DNA of 64,000 nucleotides from Protula sp. h YS-2021. Taxonomy: Eukaryota; Annelida; Polychaeta; Sabellida; Serpulidae. The stretch lies in assembly GCA_949752745.1 (NCBI GenBank), contig OX457024.1, positions 110,908,219-110,972,218 on the forward strand, written 5' to 3'. Of the stretch, positions 47,040 to 59,975 are shown one piece after another (position 1 is the first letter of the stretch; the number at the start of each line of letters is the position of its first letter). Made by a program: the position numbers and the translations under genes. Under the pieces are notes generated by a model. It saw only the letters and a list, made by a program, of their open reading frames with translations. It did not search any database and was not told the origin of the DNA.

Positions 47040-50000
47040 TCAGAACTGATTTCTACACTTTTCCTTGTGAAGGTCAGTTTTCTGTTCATTAACCTAGCAC
47101 TAACCTTTCCCACTTCACTTTAGTACATGCTTTCCTTTGTGACAAGTAAAATCACTGGATTATTTATTATTTTTCCCCGATATCACTGACTTATTTTAAC
47201 AGGGTAAATTTGATGTTATTCAAATAATTCATGACATTTGATTAGTCTCTGAAAGCATATGAACGGGTTTGAAATGTTTGAATAAAATAAATGCTTCAAT
47301 AATACATATCGTTCCAAAGGTTGAAGTATTTTATTCAAAATAGTTATTGTTTCATACAGGAAAGGATTTTATTCCAGCAAAATTTACATTTCTGCATCTT
47401 AAAAGAAAAACAACTTCACAAATTGTAATGTCCACATTCTGTAATATCATAGCGATAGATCGTTGTCCTGGATACTTTGTACTGGATTCGGACACACTTG
47501 GAAGGCCTGTGAAAGAACCAAACAATAATGAGTTCACTGGCCTTCTACAGGCCAATCCAATAGAAAGCACACCAGTCCCATTGCTTATTGCTAATATAAT
47601 ACAAATACATATAATCGTGTCTGAGATAGCCAAATTGAGCAGAAGTAAATTTCTTGCACCTCTGACATACTCCTCTGTTCTCTAACGCCGCTTTTGTGTC
47701 ACTTGGCAACTTTCCTCGCACAAAACAAAGAGTTTCGTCACAAAAATCTTTATCTGCTTCACGCTTTCTTACAGCATGACAGCAAAATGATGTCATGCGA
47801 AGTTTTGGGACAATTTCTGGTCTTACCAAATCCAAAATTTGCTTTAATTTTGGCAGAATTTGTTTTTTTTTAGGTGGGGGATTTCATCTTGGGTGATCAC
47901 GGCAGGTTCCGTTAAACAAGCAAATATCTCATCCGTCGATGTTCCTGCAGCTTTTTTATATAATTAATTTTATTTTTAATTTCTATAATAATAAAAAGGG
48001 TGCATGTTCCAAATTGGCGCTCAGAGTTAAAGGGTACTATCAGCTATATAAGAGATAGTGAACTGGGACCGAATACGGTCGGTTCGGGATGGATACCTGA
48101 TTTCCGCAATGTTGAGAGCGTTGTCATGGTCAGTCACGATGTGAACGAGAACGCAATTGTGACGTCATTAGTAATTCAACCGTATCGAACGCCCTATGAT
48201 TTATTCCAATGAAATCCAATTCAATCAAATTGATATGCTACTGTTCGCCCTGTGTCTTGAACAACTTCATTTTGGCAACATTGGATATTCTTGTTTAGTT
48301 TGATTCCTGGTCAATTGTTACTTGAAATCTATTTGAAATCTGTAGAATGCGGTATTCCGTCGTGTAAGCCTTGGTCGATATGAGACATTAAACCAACATC
48401 AGCAGTAATGCTGATTAAGAAAAAGATAATTATTCTAAACTAAGTGGTCCAGTTTTTTGTCTCCTTTGGGACATCATGTTCAGGGGTGATTGTCCATATT
48501 TACCGTTGTCGTTGTGACGTCATACTCAGAGTCGATTGTTCATATTTTGTCATTGTCGTTGTGACGCCATTTCCAGGAGTAATCATGTGTTTGGAAACAT
48601 GCCGGTTCTATAGAATTCTTTATAGTTTAGGTGAGTGTGAGGAAGAGTGCATTATGTACTGAAGCATGCAGTGTTTTTATATGAAGAACTGACTTGCTAT
48701 TTGAAAGATGATTTAATGACTTATACTTGAGCGTTTGATATTGTTCAATTGTGCATGTAAGAATATGGAAATGATATGGGCCGACCCGGGTTTGTTTGAC
48801 TTCTGTTTATGAAACGTCGTGATACTGATTAGTTGTCAACAAACGGTGTAGCAGTCAAATAAAGTTTTAGAAGGACTTCGCCTGTTTAAATATTAGCAAA
48901 CTACTGTGGTAAATTGTGCCCGATTGCCTGATCGAATTATTGTTTTTGCGGGAAATTGGTAATGATTTAGGTTAAATGGCTATGTTTCTGATATAACAAC
49001 GGAGCTTTAGAGATATAAGTTAGAATATTGATACCTATTTTTAATTGTCTACCTTTTTTGTGTTATTCCTTTGATTAGAATATCATTGAAATGTCGCTCT
49101 GCGATCAATTTTTACGTGTTTCTGGAGTTTGCGCCCGTATCGGGAAGACCAAAAATTACGATTTTTCGGAAGATTTTGTAGGTATTTGTATCTTATTTAT
49201 TATGGCAATTTGCATCAACACAACAGTTTTCAGCATCAGTGTTACCTAAAACCACCAACTTCATTCTTTTGGCCTTTCCTTTTTCCTATGGTGACATGTT
49301 GACATCCGCAACCACTTTCGAATTTTCAGCTTTAGTGTTAGCTGGGACCACCAACCTCATTCTTTTGGCAATATTGAAGTGGAAAAATTAACATTAAAAC
49401 TATGGACGCATAGTAGAAAATAGTGCAGCAGGGTATGACGTGCCAACAACAATATTGAAGCAGCGTCAGCAGGATTAATCCCACGTCCCCTGCTAGTCAT
49501 GGACAACGGTACAGTAATGTGTGAAGTGTGCGAAGGGTGCAATGGAGCAGTTGTCTGTAAACCGTGCCAAGACTGTAACGATAAAGAGTAAAGTGTAATG
49601 TGTAAAGCGTGAATAGACAAACAGTGTTTCCCAGATAAACAATGATTCTTAAGGCTAATATTGTTTTGACAAGGTACGTACAAACTAGTTACCATGCGTA
49701 GTCATTTATTTTTAAAATCCCTAAACACTGAGTGATAATTTTTAACTAATATCCCCCTTTTCAACCAAGCGAATGTAATTCTGAAGTACACCGACACCCC
49801 GATCTTTTTTGTGAGTTCTGAATGAAAATTACTCTGCCTTTTTTAAACAGAAATTGGCACTCTGGAGCTCCCAAGAGTTTTGACGTACATGGATTTTGAG
49901 GCTAATATAAATTCGATAGGCATATCTTCTTGGATTTTGACATATTATAATGTATTTCTTATGTCACAAATATCAGACTTATGTTCTATCTATGGTATAA

Positions 50001-50200
50001 TAAGTATAAATGTATAGTCTGTAAGGGTAAGTGTAACCCATAAGCATAAGCATAAACTTTTCACTTTTAACCACCTTTGTAAAAAATATCTAGCAAAGGA
50101 GTCAAATATGGAAATTATTCTTTAAATTCTTTCTTTAATTATTATTATTATTCTTTAATTCTTTAAATTAAATTGCATATGGAATATGCAATATGGATAG
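47040..50200. repeat. 5' flank and spacer of gene C (array copy)
   Basis: 47340-47840 matches the flanks of A, B and especially D (61030-61500). 47840-50090 matches the R/S spacer of A and D. Includes the short Cys-codon repeat (about 49515-49600). The frames at 47347-47685 and 48000-48212 are not conserved as frames across copies. No gene supported. Confidence 0.65.
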
Positions 50201-50266
50201 AGGAGGCCAAGATTAAAAAATTATTGTAATCCATTGTCAATAGGTCTCTTAATTAAATTGCCCTAC

Positions 50267-51060
50267 AACGGCAATCAGATCTATTCCAGATTATTACTGA
50301 CATCACTACAGATGATCACAGAAAGCTCCTCGTCCACCAAGGTGATGCCTCGTCATCTGTCAATAAACAGCGATTATAAATTCTTGTGTTGTAGGCAACC
50401 CTTGTAGAAACGCTGTATTGAGATGCTTATAGAGCAGACTTTATGTGCACAGTTTCCGTTGTATTTTATACAGAAAGCTCTTGTAGGGACATTGCGTATT
50501 GACTTTGTGCTTCTTCCTTACGGAAGGGGGCTGCGCATTGAATTTCGTTAAATACTTTGTGTTTCTTCCTTACATCGATGGTGTGCGTATTGACTTTGTG
50601 TAAAGACACCATGTTTCGTCCTTATGGAGAGTGTGTGCATGGTTTAGGACTTGTGAAAAGGACTGTGACTGAAAACATCATTTGCTGAATTGTATACATT
50701 TTAAAGTTTAACAGCTTGTTTTTTTTAATTTTTGATCTCTGTTGTTCTCTCATTCTAGGTCGCTATCCTTATACAAAGGCAGCGACAGACATCGTTGCAT
50801 AAACTGAAACAGAAGGAACTAGACAGAAGGAGAAATCACATCAAATAAGAAATGCATGTGGAATCACAGGAATACAAGGAAAAACAAACAAAAAATTAAG
50901 AACCCATTGGTAAAGAAAAAATATATATTTACTCGCATGGGTGCAAGAACAGTGGTGGTAATTGGTGTCAGATTTCCATCCACGGCTTTACTTGCTGTAA
51001 GAGAGTATGTTTCAGCAAGTGTAGAGGATTGGTGTGTCAGTTTTGCATTGGCAATAACAT
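50267..51060 (-). pseudogene. Lectin relic C' (series II)
   Basis: E3 50356-50267 keeps SPWW but has a TGA in frame and a weakened donor. E2 (about 51060-50935) keeps QSSTLAE and ASKAVDGN, then a 1-bp deletion breaks the frame before the Cys-rich end. E4 and E5 are deleted (spacer runs directly into the intron next to E3 at about 50260), and no E1 is found upstream. The intron 2 minisatellite survives at about 50390-50650. Confidence 0.75.
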
Positions 51061-52240
51061 TCTAAATTCTGAGGAATTTCCAGTTTTCAGTATTTTCCGT
51101 GCTAACTTCTGATTTGGATAAGTGCATTGACTCCACATGGTTTTGCGGTGGCGACCGACGGACTCGCTTTCAATATATAGGATTCATGCCAGATGAGCAA
51201 GCAGGCCATAGTAGGGTCTGGCTCTGATTACAGCGTAGCACATTTCATCCACATCAGAGCGAGTGTAGTGCATGAAAATTGCCGTACAACTGTTAGTACA
51301 GTAGAGGACGGTTTCTAATGTAGTTTCCTAACAACGTCTTGCTTTCAAATTACGAGCTATGACTAATAAAGGTGATTTCCAACCAAATCCAAAAGAAGAT
51401 TTTACCATTATACTGCCTCCATCAAATCTATCGAATTTACGAACACAGGATTTTTCTCGCTTACTGTGTTCTGCTTTATCAACGCCATTTTAAAATAGAA
51501 ACCGATAATCATTGCTAAACATTATGCTACGAGACTATTCTCGGTTTGCTAAGTGGTTGGTCACCCCTTTGTGTCACAGTCACAGTCGTCAGTTTAACAC
51601 TGGTATGTCGTTGTTTCACAGGATCATATTGCACAGTCTGGTGTAAGTAATGTCATGGCCACTATGAACCTTATATTCGGCTCACCTAATCATCAGAGGT
51701 ATCTGATGAAGTCCATCTCTTGTGACATTGTTGAAAACTACGAATTATATGGTATGAAGCATTTCAGGTTCTTTACTGTAACTGACTTGCCTTTAATTGG
51801 ATCGTAAATACATGTGCTTTAAAAAACTCAAAACCACATGACCATAGCGCATGCGCTTTTGGAAAAGGTGACACACTACAAGGTGCTGCTTTTAAAATCA
51901 ATATTATATTTCGTGCCAAGCAAAGTGTAACAGAGGCACATTCGGTTTATAAATTATAGACAGCAATTTCATTTCGTTGCACTTCATACTGATTCAGTGA
52001 ATTAGTATACTGGCGAATAAAAGAAAGTATGCAAAATATTTATTTGTTTTCTCCACTACTATTGCCTCTGCTTCAATGAATATTTTGATGAAATTTAATT
52101 TTATCAAGATCTCACAAATCTGAAAAGCTGAAAATCGCGTTGTCTTTCAATTGAACTATACGTTATACAGTGAACAAGTGAGTCGACTGGTTTTGCACTG
52201 TGTGTAATGCTGCCACTTCGGTTCAGAAGAAGGTGTTAAC
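51061..52240. repeat. Array spacer block, copy 3
   Basis: 51250-51560 and 51900-52230 match the blocks following relics 0 and A'. No gene supported. Confidence 0.55.
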
Positions 52241-52610
52241 AGGTCGACATGTGTGATATGATACTGTAAACTGCCTCTAGCGACATGTGGTCGCGCGTTA
52301 TCTTGAATAAAAATTGTATTATTGTTTTGCTATATGTATAGCACCAAGTGTCGATATACCAGTTGCCATAATTAAGCTACAGCTGTGACTTCCAGCCAAA
52401 TTTGCACTCCAAACCATAACCGAGCCGGCGCCAAATCTGTCCACTTAGGATTGTAGAACGTATCGCCCTCCAATTCCCCGATATAAGCGTTGCCTGTCGT
52501 CATGTCGGTATAAATGGAATCGAGGCCCCATCGGAATACAATACTCGTAACCGGTTGCGACAGAGCCAATGCATACCACTGTTATTCCGCGCCCTTTTGT
52601 CCAGACTTCC
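52240..52610 (-). mobile_element. Tc1-like transposase relic, third copy
   Basis: The open minus frame ending near 52372 reads GLDSIYTDMTTGNAYIGELE then LAPARLWFGVQIWLE, decayed text of the segment between the first and second catalytic Asp of Tc1 transposases. Same array position as 10030-10340 and 29225-29400. Confidence 0.5.
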
Positions 52611-53203
52611 TTTTATTCGCCATGATAAATTCCGCTGATCTGTATTATCTACAACTTTTTTTCGTTTACCACTTCGTTTTCCACATATTTCCTCATATAT
52701 TTACATGTGTAGAACATGAAAAAATAAGATATTATAAAGATATCTACAACAACTTATAATGACTGACGTGCTATATTCATTGCTTTTCTGGGTGTAACTT
52801 TACCTTTGAAGCCAGAGATCTATGTGTAAATTTTTGTGTTGTTGTGTTGAAGTTTCGGTAACAATATAGTTTATTTACGTTTACACCAAGGTTAGAAGCA
52901 TTACTTAATGCTAAATATAAAGTTGTATAATTGCCCCGACTTTTGGTCTCATTCGCTGTTTCACTTGGTGTATGTGTAGCATATTGGTTGCTTTTAATCA
53001 CGTGGTAACATGCATCTCACAGCATTCAGATCCAGTAGGTGTGGTGTGTTATTATATTTTAGCAATGAGAAATGCATATATCTTTGCAGCAGCATATTGT
53101 TAAAAATATACGCTTTGTTCTACAGTTACATATGTGCTAATTACACGAATTATATGTAACTTTTATTTTATAAAACAGCTAAGAACTTTCAATACTTACT
53201 TTA

Positions 53204-53700
53204 TTAACACTTGACAAGCCTTTGGCTTGCAAGAGTTATATGAATTTGTGCGAGCAAAATTCGTCCTGTTTTTTTTCTTCTTGACACTTTTTCCGATTTT
53301 TTGTGTCTTCTTCTCCTCTGACACTATGAGCCCTACGACCATGAAACTTGGGACTTATGAAGAGCTTGATCTGAACATGTGCATGTCACTTTTTATTTTC
53401 GTCTTTGATTTCGTTTTCTTTGTTAAAACGCCATGTAAAAAGAGTGTATTTTTTCAAGTAAATGCGTAGCATTTAACCCACATCACACACAGTTGCACAG
53501 TGAGCTTTGTGCGAGCTCTCACTGCGTAAATAGCTAACACGGCGTATGCTAGATCAGTCAATAAAACCTTAAGTCAACAGAAACCAAACACTACTCGGCT
53601 TATAAGACATATTCAAGCTGTGTTGTTTGCAATATATTATTCAAGAAATAACCCATTGAAGGAAGTATTTTTGCGTTTTAATTTTTGTCAAGTGTTTAAC
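53204..53700. mobile_element. Possible short DNA element with TTAACACTTGACA ends
   Basis: TTAACACTTGACA at 53204-53216 faces TGTCAAGTGTTTAAC at 53686-53700 (one indel). The ~500 bp between has no transposase. It lies at the break where array homology ends. Target duplication not clear. Confidence 0.3.
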
Positions 53701-53945
53701 ATTTCGCTAGCGAAGTGAGGTTCTAGTTTTTATCTGTATTGATATTGCTTGTTCGGAATTTTATACACAGTTGCGTTTTTCTCCAAATATTACATGTAGT
53801 TACTAAAGTGCTGTAAACTGGGAGATCATTTATTCTGAGTGCCTATTTTGGTACTGCTCGTGTGTCCTTTATTTTTCCTGTGGATATATTTATTATTTAC
53901 AAAATTGTTTTTCTGCGTTATTTGTGCCTTTTATTCGGCATCATC

Positions 53946-54500
53946 ATGAGTCGCCGTTCAAATGCAAAGCGCCCATCACACACGACTAAGGCACTAAAAT
54001 CACGCAAGGCTCGAAAACTAGACAACACAGTTACTTTCTGTCGTAAATACACTAACGTCGAAAGATTCCAGTATGGAAAATAAGTTAGCAGCGGTTACAA
54101 TATCAGATGCGATACCCTCTGCAGCCACTACTTATGATCCACTCCCATTACAGCCTGATGTTAACACAACTGATGATCTTCGCCAACGAACGGGCCTCAA
54201 TCAACGCACGGATGCCTACCTGTCACACCAAACCACCGTTATTGCCAGCAGCACCGTTACCTCCGGTACGAATGCCAGAAATCCAGGAGCCAAAGCCATA
54301 ATAATTAGCATTCATTGACCTCATCATTTTGCTTATAGTTGTACGGTCAGCGACCTTTCATTTGATCAACTCACTTTGCAAGAGTTTGTTGCTGGTATGG
54401 CCAAAATTTGACTCCTCCCCGAAGTTCCCGAATACGAGAAAAAATGTCGGATTGAACATTCACATTATTTGATGTATCTCACAGCAAATGTCGTGTGATC
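53946..54500 (+). pseudogene. Retroelement gag-like fragment, frame broken by TGA codons
   Basis: 53946-54083 encodes a basic peptide (MSRRSNAKRPSHTTKALKSR). An overlapping frame starts at ATG 54073 and continues past three in-frame TGA codons (54316, about 54409, about 54498). Its later part, LSFDQLTLQEFVAGMAKI then LPEVPEYEKKCRIEH and YLMYLTANV, resembles the helical region seen in ORF1 proteins of Ngaro/DIRS-type elements. I hold this from pattern memory only. Base composition differs from the AT-rich surroundings. Confidence 0.4.
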
Positions 54501-54935
54501 CGATTTTCTTGCTATCGCATTTCCAATAGCAAATCGGATTCATTTTCAGGTTCAAACACATCTTGATCTGCATGTCCACCAAGGCGCATTCTTCTACCTT
54601 ATCCACTTGCATAACATCCTTCTTTGTTTGTGTTTTTGATTGTGTCTTAGTTTGTGTCTGAGTTTTTGTCTTCTTTTGTTTCTTTGTTGGAGATTGATCT
54701 GACTTACCAGCTAATCTTTTATACGTTTGGTATTAACATAGTACGAGTATCATCACATCTATGATCTGCATATTCTTCAGCATTGTTGAAGACATGGAAG
54801 CAAACGCGGCAAGTAATAAGTCCTCTTCCTTAATAAAAGACAATCAGTTTTTCACATAAATGCATCTCAGATTCATATCAGTTTGGCAGCACTGCATGAC
54901 ACCATCCACATTTCGCTTCTTCATTTGCGATATTC
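54420..54935 (-). pseudogene. Decayed Lys/Gln-rich and Cys-rich reading frames
   Basis: On the minus strand an ATG near 54934 opens MNIANEEAKCGWCHAVLPN. After stops, CRVCFHVFNNAEEYADHRC follows, a CxxC...HxC pattern like a zinc finger. Then comes a basic repeat-like stretch (SPTKKQKKTKTQTQTKTQSK) and NPICYWKCDS. Overlaps the plus-strand gag-like fragment at its low end. Unknown family, probably transposon-related. Confidence 0.25.
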
Positions 54936-55009
54936 ATGTTATCACTTCACTGTCTTGATGTTAACAATGCAGTTAGTTAGAAGTTATACTCGTTGGAAAT
55001 TTTGATGCA

Positions 55010-55045
55010 CGACGTCATCATTGACGTCATCCAGGACGTCATCAA
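55010..55045. repeat. Three tandem GACGTCATC boxes
   Basis: GACGTCATC occurs three times at 13-14-bp spacing; one copy lies in a full TGACGTCA palindrome, the CREB/ATF-type site. No gene start is evident beside it. Confidence 0.5.
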
Positions 55046-56060
55046 TAAAAAGTCTTTCTGAACACTTTGGTGACAGAAGGTTGAAATCGGTATAGATACA
55101 ATAATCTTAATTTCCCGCCTGGGGGAGGTAAACGAATGAAATAAAAATTTGTTTGAAATGAAAAAATATGCCATAATCTGTATTTCCTGCCTAGGGGTTC
55201 ATTATCCAGAAATCTCATAACATTGCTGGAGAGACCATCTAGACAGGTTCAAACAAAGATTAGTCGTTCAGGGGATGGATCTTATCACGAAATGTCGTTA
55301 TACCCCATGTTCATTACATTAAAATGTTCAAGAGCTTGCGACCGTCAACACATTTCATTCGAGGTTTTAATTTCAAATTGAAATTAATTCATAATTTCCA
55401 CTTTAGACGCATTCCATTCAATATTTTAAATCTAAATTGGTATTTTCCATAGTTTTATATTTAAATAGACAGGGGTGAAAAATATGAAGTAATTAATTAA
55501 TTTCAAGAAAGAAAACATTAAAACTGACACATAGTGTAGTGACCAGGGATGCTATAAACAAGGTTTGTTTCTGTTTGCGCAATGCAATCAAGACATGTCT
55601 ATGATTCTATGATAGGGTGTCTCCGTAATTGTAATTGCGCCGAGACACGTGTTTTGTCTCTGCAATTTCATAGTCAGCAGTGGAAGAGTGAAGATGTGTT
55701 TTGTTCTACATTTGTTTTTTACCCTCTTTGGGCGCACCACACTAGGTAAATATAAAGTAATTTTGTATTTCGTTAATATGCCTTACGTGAAGATCATTTT
55801 CCATGGTGATTTTGAATATTAAACGTGTACTATGGTTCAATTAGTGTTTGCTTACATAAATTTCGGTTACTGACTCACTGGCTACAAATGGTCTTGTGTG
55901 TAAATAATTAAAAGTTTAGTGTTATTTAATGGTTTTGTCTACCGGGACTGAAATGCAGTGTTCGTTTTTTTTTTGTTTTTCAGTCACAGAGCGACGTTGG
56001 AATAAACATAAACATGAGCAGACAAGTCGAGCCTTTTGTGGTCACTCTCCGCCGCCACAC
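55046..56060. other. Unique spacer
   Basis: AT-rich. 55310-55510 echoes intron 4 sequence of the lectin genes (CATTTCATTCGAGGTTTTAA, about 14150 and 33660), a small displaced array piece. The only coding hint is the signal-peptide-like frame at 55694-55745. Confidence 0.4.
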
Positions 56061-57688
56061 ATAATATTTGATTTTTTGCTTATGTTCTAAACAGTCAATA
56101 TTCAAGGCAGCCAATTGGGCAGATATCTACGGTATGTTATTTGAAGTTGTATATAACTGTTGGACATGAATGGAAAACCATTGCTTAAAGGCTAGCTGTC
56201 TGGTTCTGGGAAAACCTCGACGAAGTTCATGACACAAGTTGGGAGACGGAAGAAAAGTAACTGTAAACGATTTCAACCAACCATCCCAACATTCATAATT
56301 TTACAGACGTCTTTTGCAGACGGACCGGCGCCGACTAACGACTAGATTACCTATGTTGTTATTAACTGCTCGTGCCATGTCTCTTGTTAATGGGTTAAGT
56401 TGTCAAAGAAAAAGAAATCCGGAATATGTTTATAGAAGAGCAGATATGTACAGCCGCGATACATGCTCTTTTAGTATGTCACGCTGCTGAGTACTGTAAG
56501 TATGTACTTAACATCGCCATATCTAGGTTACTAAGCAAAAGAGAACTTGATTACATAGGTACCTCTAAATTATTTTAAAGAAAAACTTTTGGTCAGCGAT
56601 CTTGTTGACTAACATATTATTCTTATAAACTTTTCAGTATCCTTTTATATGGTGAGGACGATATGATATTCTATATACAATCGTGACTCCCGCATCATCA
56701 GGAGGTCATAGTGAAATAAAAAATCAAGAAAGTGCTTTTACTACATTAACATTAATCCTGGTGTATAAAACACAATAGTAAAAATATCTACAGACATAAT
56801 ATCTATTTAAATTAACAGTTTAATGTATCTGCAACATATTTGTATAGATCAGACAGAAGTGATTTATAACAGGTTGTGAAACTCAAAATGAAGGTTTCAA
56901 ATTGCTCTTGTACTACCTTAGCATCGTAGTGACTTTCCTCTCTGAAAATAGATTAATACTGCACTTGAGTCTTTATGCTGCTTTGACAAGCCTTAAACAT
57001 TAGCCTTAAACAAAGTAATGACATCTGTTTGCTAAAAAAGATCCACTTTTTTATTAATACACTTTCATTTCATTCTACACTGCGTTTAATCCAAGATTAT
57101 CGTCCAACAAAATACTAATTTTTAAGAAAAGTTAAATAATTATTGCTCATCATATGTCCGCTTAGCCAATATCATCTCATTATTAGAAATGATTTAAAAA
57201 TCAAATTTATTTTACGTACAGTTTGTTAGTTTGAATGAAGATTTAATAGAAGAGAAAGCTACAAAAAGCAAATGACTTTTCTTCATGCTACTATCAAAAC
57301 GTGTTTCAACTCACATTCTATGTATAAAGCTCATCGATATTAAATGATCCTGTATTAATCTTTGATCTGAATGTTTACAGAAAAATAATTGAGAGCTGTT
57401 TTAATGACAAAAGACTCAGAAGAATTGTGCAATATAAATTTTTCTTGGCATCACTTCATAGGGTTAATTACCACTTGCCACTTGTTAAAAAACCAACTTC
57501 TATGGCAGTTTTGTCTGTTTTACATTAGAAGGGTTTATTTCACAAGCATTTCCACCTAAAATAGTACTCGTTAAAAAAGTGGAATTATTTTTCAAAACAC
57601 TCTTTATATACAACAGATAGCTTACTCAGCAGAGAGGTAAGGTCTGCTGTTTCATTACAACGCTGTGACTTTCCAGTGATTTTCCTGG
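56060..57688. repeat. 3'-flank block of gene D (array copy)
   Basis: Homologous to the flanks of A, B and C, without the Tigger or foldback insertions (empty sites near 57460 and 57605). Non-coding. Confidence 0.7.
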
Positions 57689-59846
57689 CTATGTATAAAC
57701 CATCACTTCGCAAAGAGATAAAAATCCGGTATTTTGAAGCTGAATACTCAGGTATCTCCAATATCCGTTTTAAATAAATTGTGCATTTTTTGTTTGGTTT
57801 TTTAAATAAAAAATAAATGCCTTTAATATACTTCATTGACACATTTGCCCTAGTTATAATTCACTGTCAAATGGCCATTTAATTACAAGAGATCATTAGT
57901 TTAATTAATTGGCAGAAAATAGCCTATATTAAATGTGAACTAATGTAATGTCATATTTTGTATCTATTTACAATTTCATGACGACTACTGCGACTCTATA
58001 ATCATTATATCTGAATGTTGACGTATTTGCTTCGAGATTTTTACCCTTAAGCGATATTTGTCCTTAATTTTGTGCATTCCATTCAAGATTTTAAATCTAA
58101 ATTGATATTTCCCTTAATTATGTATTGTCTTATGTCGGTATAAACTATTAGACATTTGTGTTACCTTCTGTTTATAGTCCATCTTAATATTTATTACTGT
58201 TCAATACAAATAACTATGGTATGCCAGTGGCAGGTTACGTACAATCTATTGTTTTCTTGATCCAAAATTGAAGCTCCTGCCCGCTGCGTTTAGGAGCAAC
58301 AATCATTAAGGATTGACCACGAGTATTTAATATTACCTTCCCGTAAGGGTTGAAATGCATTTTATATCCTCATATAGATTGGCTATTCCGTCAATGTAAT
58401 GGCAAAGTCGTTTGTCTGTTGCCAAATTCGGATTCACGTCTTCATCGCTTACATAAACGTAAATATTTCTCAGGTATTTGGCTTTAAAAAGACAAGGATT
58501 AGAAACATGGAACAATTAATAATTTGCAAAGAAAAAAGCACAAAACTTAAAAAATAAAATTAAATTTAATATATATTTTCAATTCACAACAACCACTTAA
58601 TAAACCTTTTCACAAATAATCAATCAAAACAAGCAACCAACCAATTTTATCAAGCTTAACACACCAATTCATTGATATCCAGCTAAAATTTGAAAAATTA
58701 GGCTGATGGAACTGTTAGTAAAAATATTACTTTGCCTTACCACAACAATCCGATCTTTTCCAGATTTTGACTGACCTCACTATAGAAGACCTTAGAAAGT
58801 CCACTGTCCACCATGGTGTTGCTTCGTTTCCTGTCAATAAAGAACGCTCGTAAAACAATTGGATTATACATATTCTGGAGATATTCTGTATAGATTTTAC
58901 ATAGAGGCTCTTCTGTAGACACACTGTGCTGAAATGTGTGAGGAAATTTTGCACAGCTTGTGTAGGGATTATGTGCGGACATTTTATGTAGAGACTTTTT
59001 ATGTAGATACATTTTGTAGATACTTTGTGTACACTTTGTGTTGACACTTTAAGTAATTACTTTGTGGCGGAGCTTTGTGAAAGTATTTTGTGTAGGCACT
59101 GTGTCCGTAGACTTCTGCAAACACTTTGTTTAGATACTTCGTGTAAACACTTTGTGCCGAAACTTTAAGCAGATACTTTGTGACAGCACTTTGTGAACAC
59201 ACTTTATGTTGCGGTGATGGGTAGACACCTCTTGTAGGTATTTTTCATCGGCACTCTGCAGAGACACGTATTATAAAGATTTTATGGAAGGGCTTTATGA
59301 GCCTTTCATACATAAGCTGTATTGAGCCTTGATCAATAGACTTTGTTCGAGAATTTTGTAGATATTGTGTGTAGAGTATTTGCTTGACTTGTGAGCTTAG
59401 TGGTAAAGCTTTATTTCATTTGATCAAAAAGTGTAATAAAAGCTATCGTAATGCCATGGTTTTCTGATTGCCATTCTGCTGTTCTGGCTCGCAAGAAAAG
59501 AAAATCGTAAGGAATACCTACGCAAAGGCAAATAATAAAAGAGCAAAAACGCATCCCGTTTGGAAACAAGAAGAAAAATTCACTTACTTGTATGGCAACA
59601 GGAACAGTGGAAGTATTCGGAGTCAGCATTTCCATCCACGGCCTTACTTGCTCTAGGATAGCAGTTCTCTACAAATGTGGAGGACTGGTACCCCGGCTTT
59701 GCATGGGCTATCTCGAAAACTGTAACCGAGAAGAATATATATCTGCTTTAGACAAATTAAAATTCATAAAATTTATAAAAGGAAAAGAAAAGAAAAGCAG
59801 CAATCATTTATACATTATCTCTCTGATTACTTTATTAATACTAAAG

Positions 59847-59924
<78 letters not shown>

Positions 59925-59925
59925 G

Positions 59926-59975
<50 letters not shown>

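Noticed and set aside
46708..47049. Two plus-strand frames with an 18-residue repeat
   Set aside because: They arise from the 54-bp promoter repeat (54 is divisible by three) on the strand opposite the gene; A and D lack them.
47347..47685. 112-codon plus frame, related to 61111-61359
   Set aside because: Similarity is explained by segmental duplication. Copies A and B have indels that break the frame, and non-coding flanks are equally conserved.
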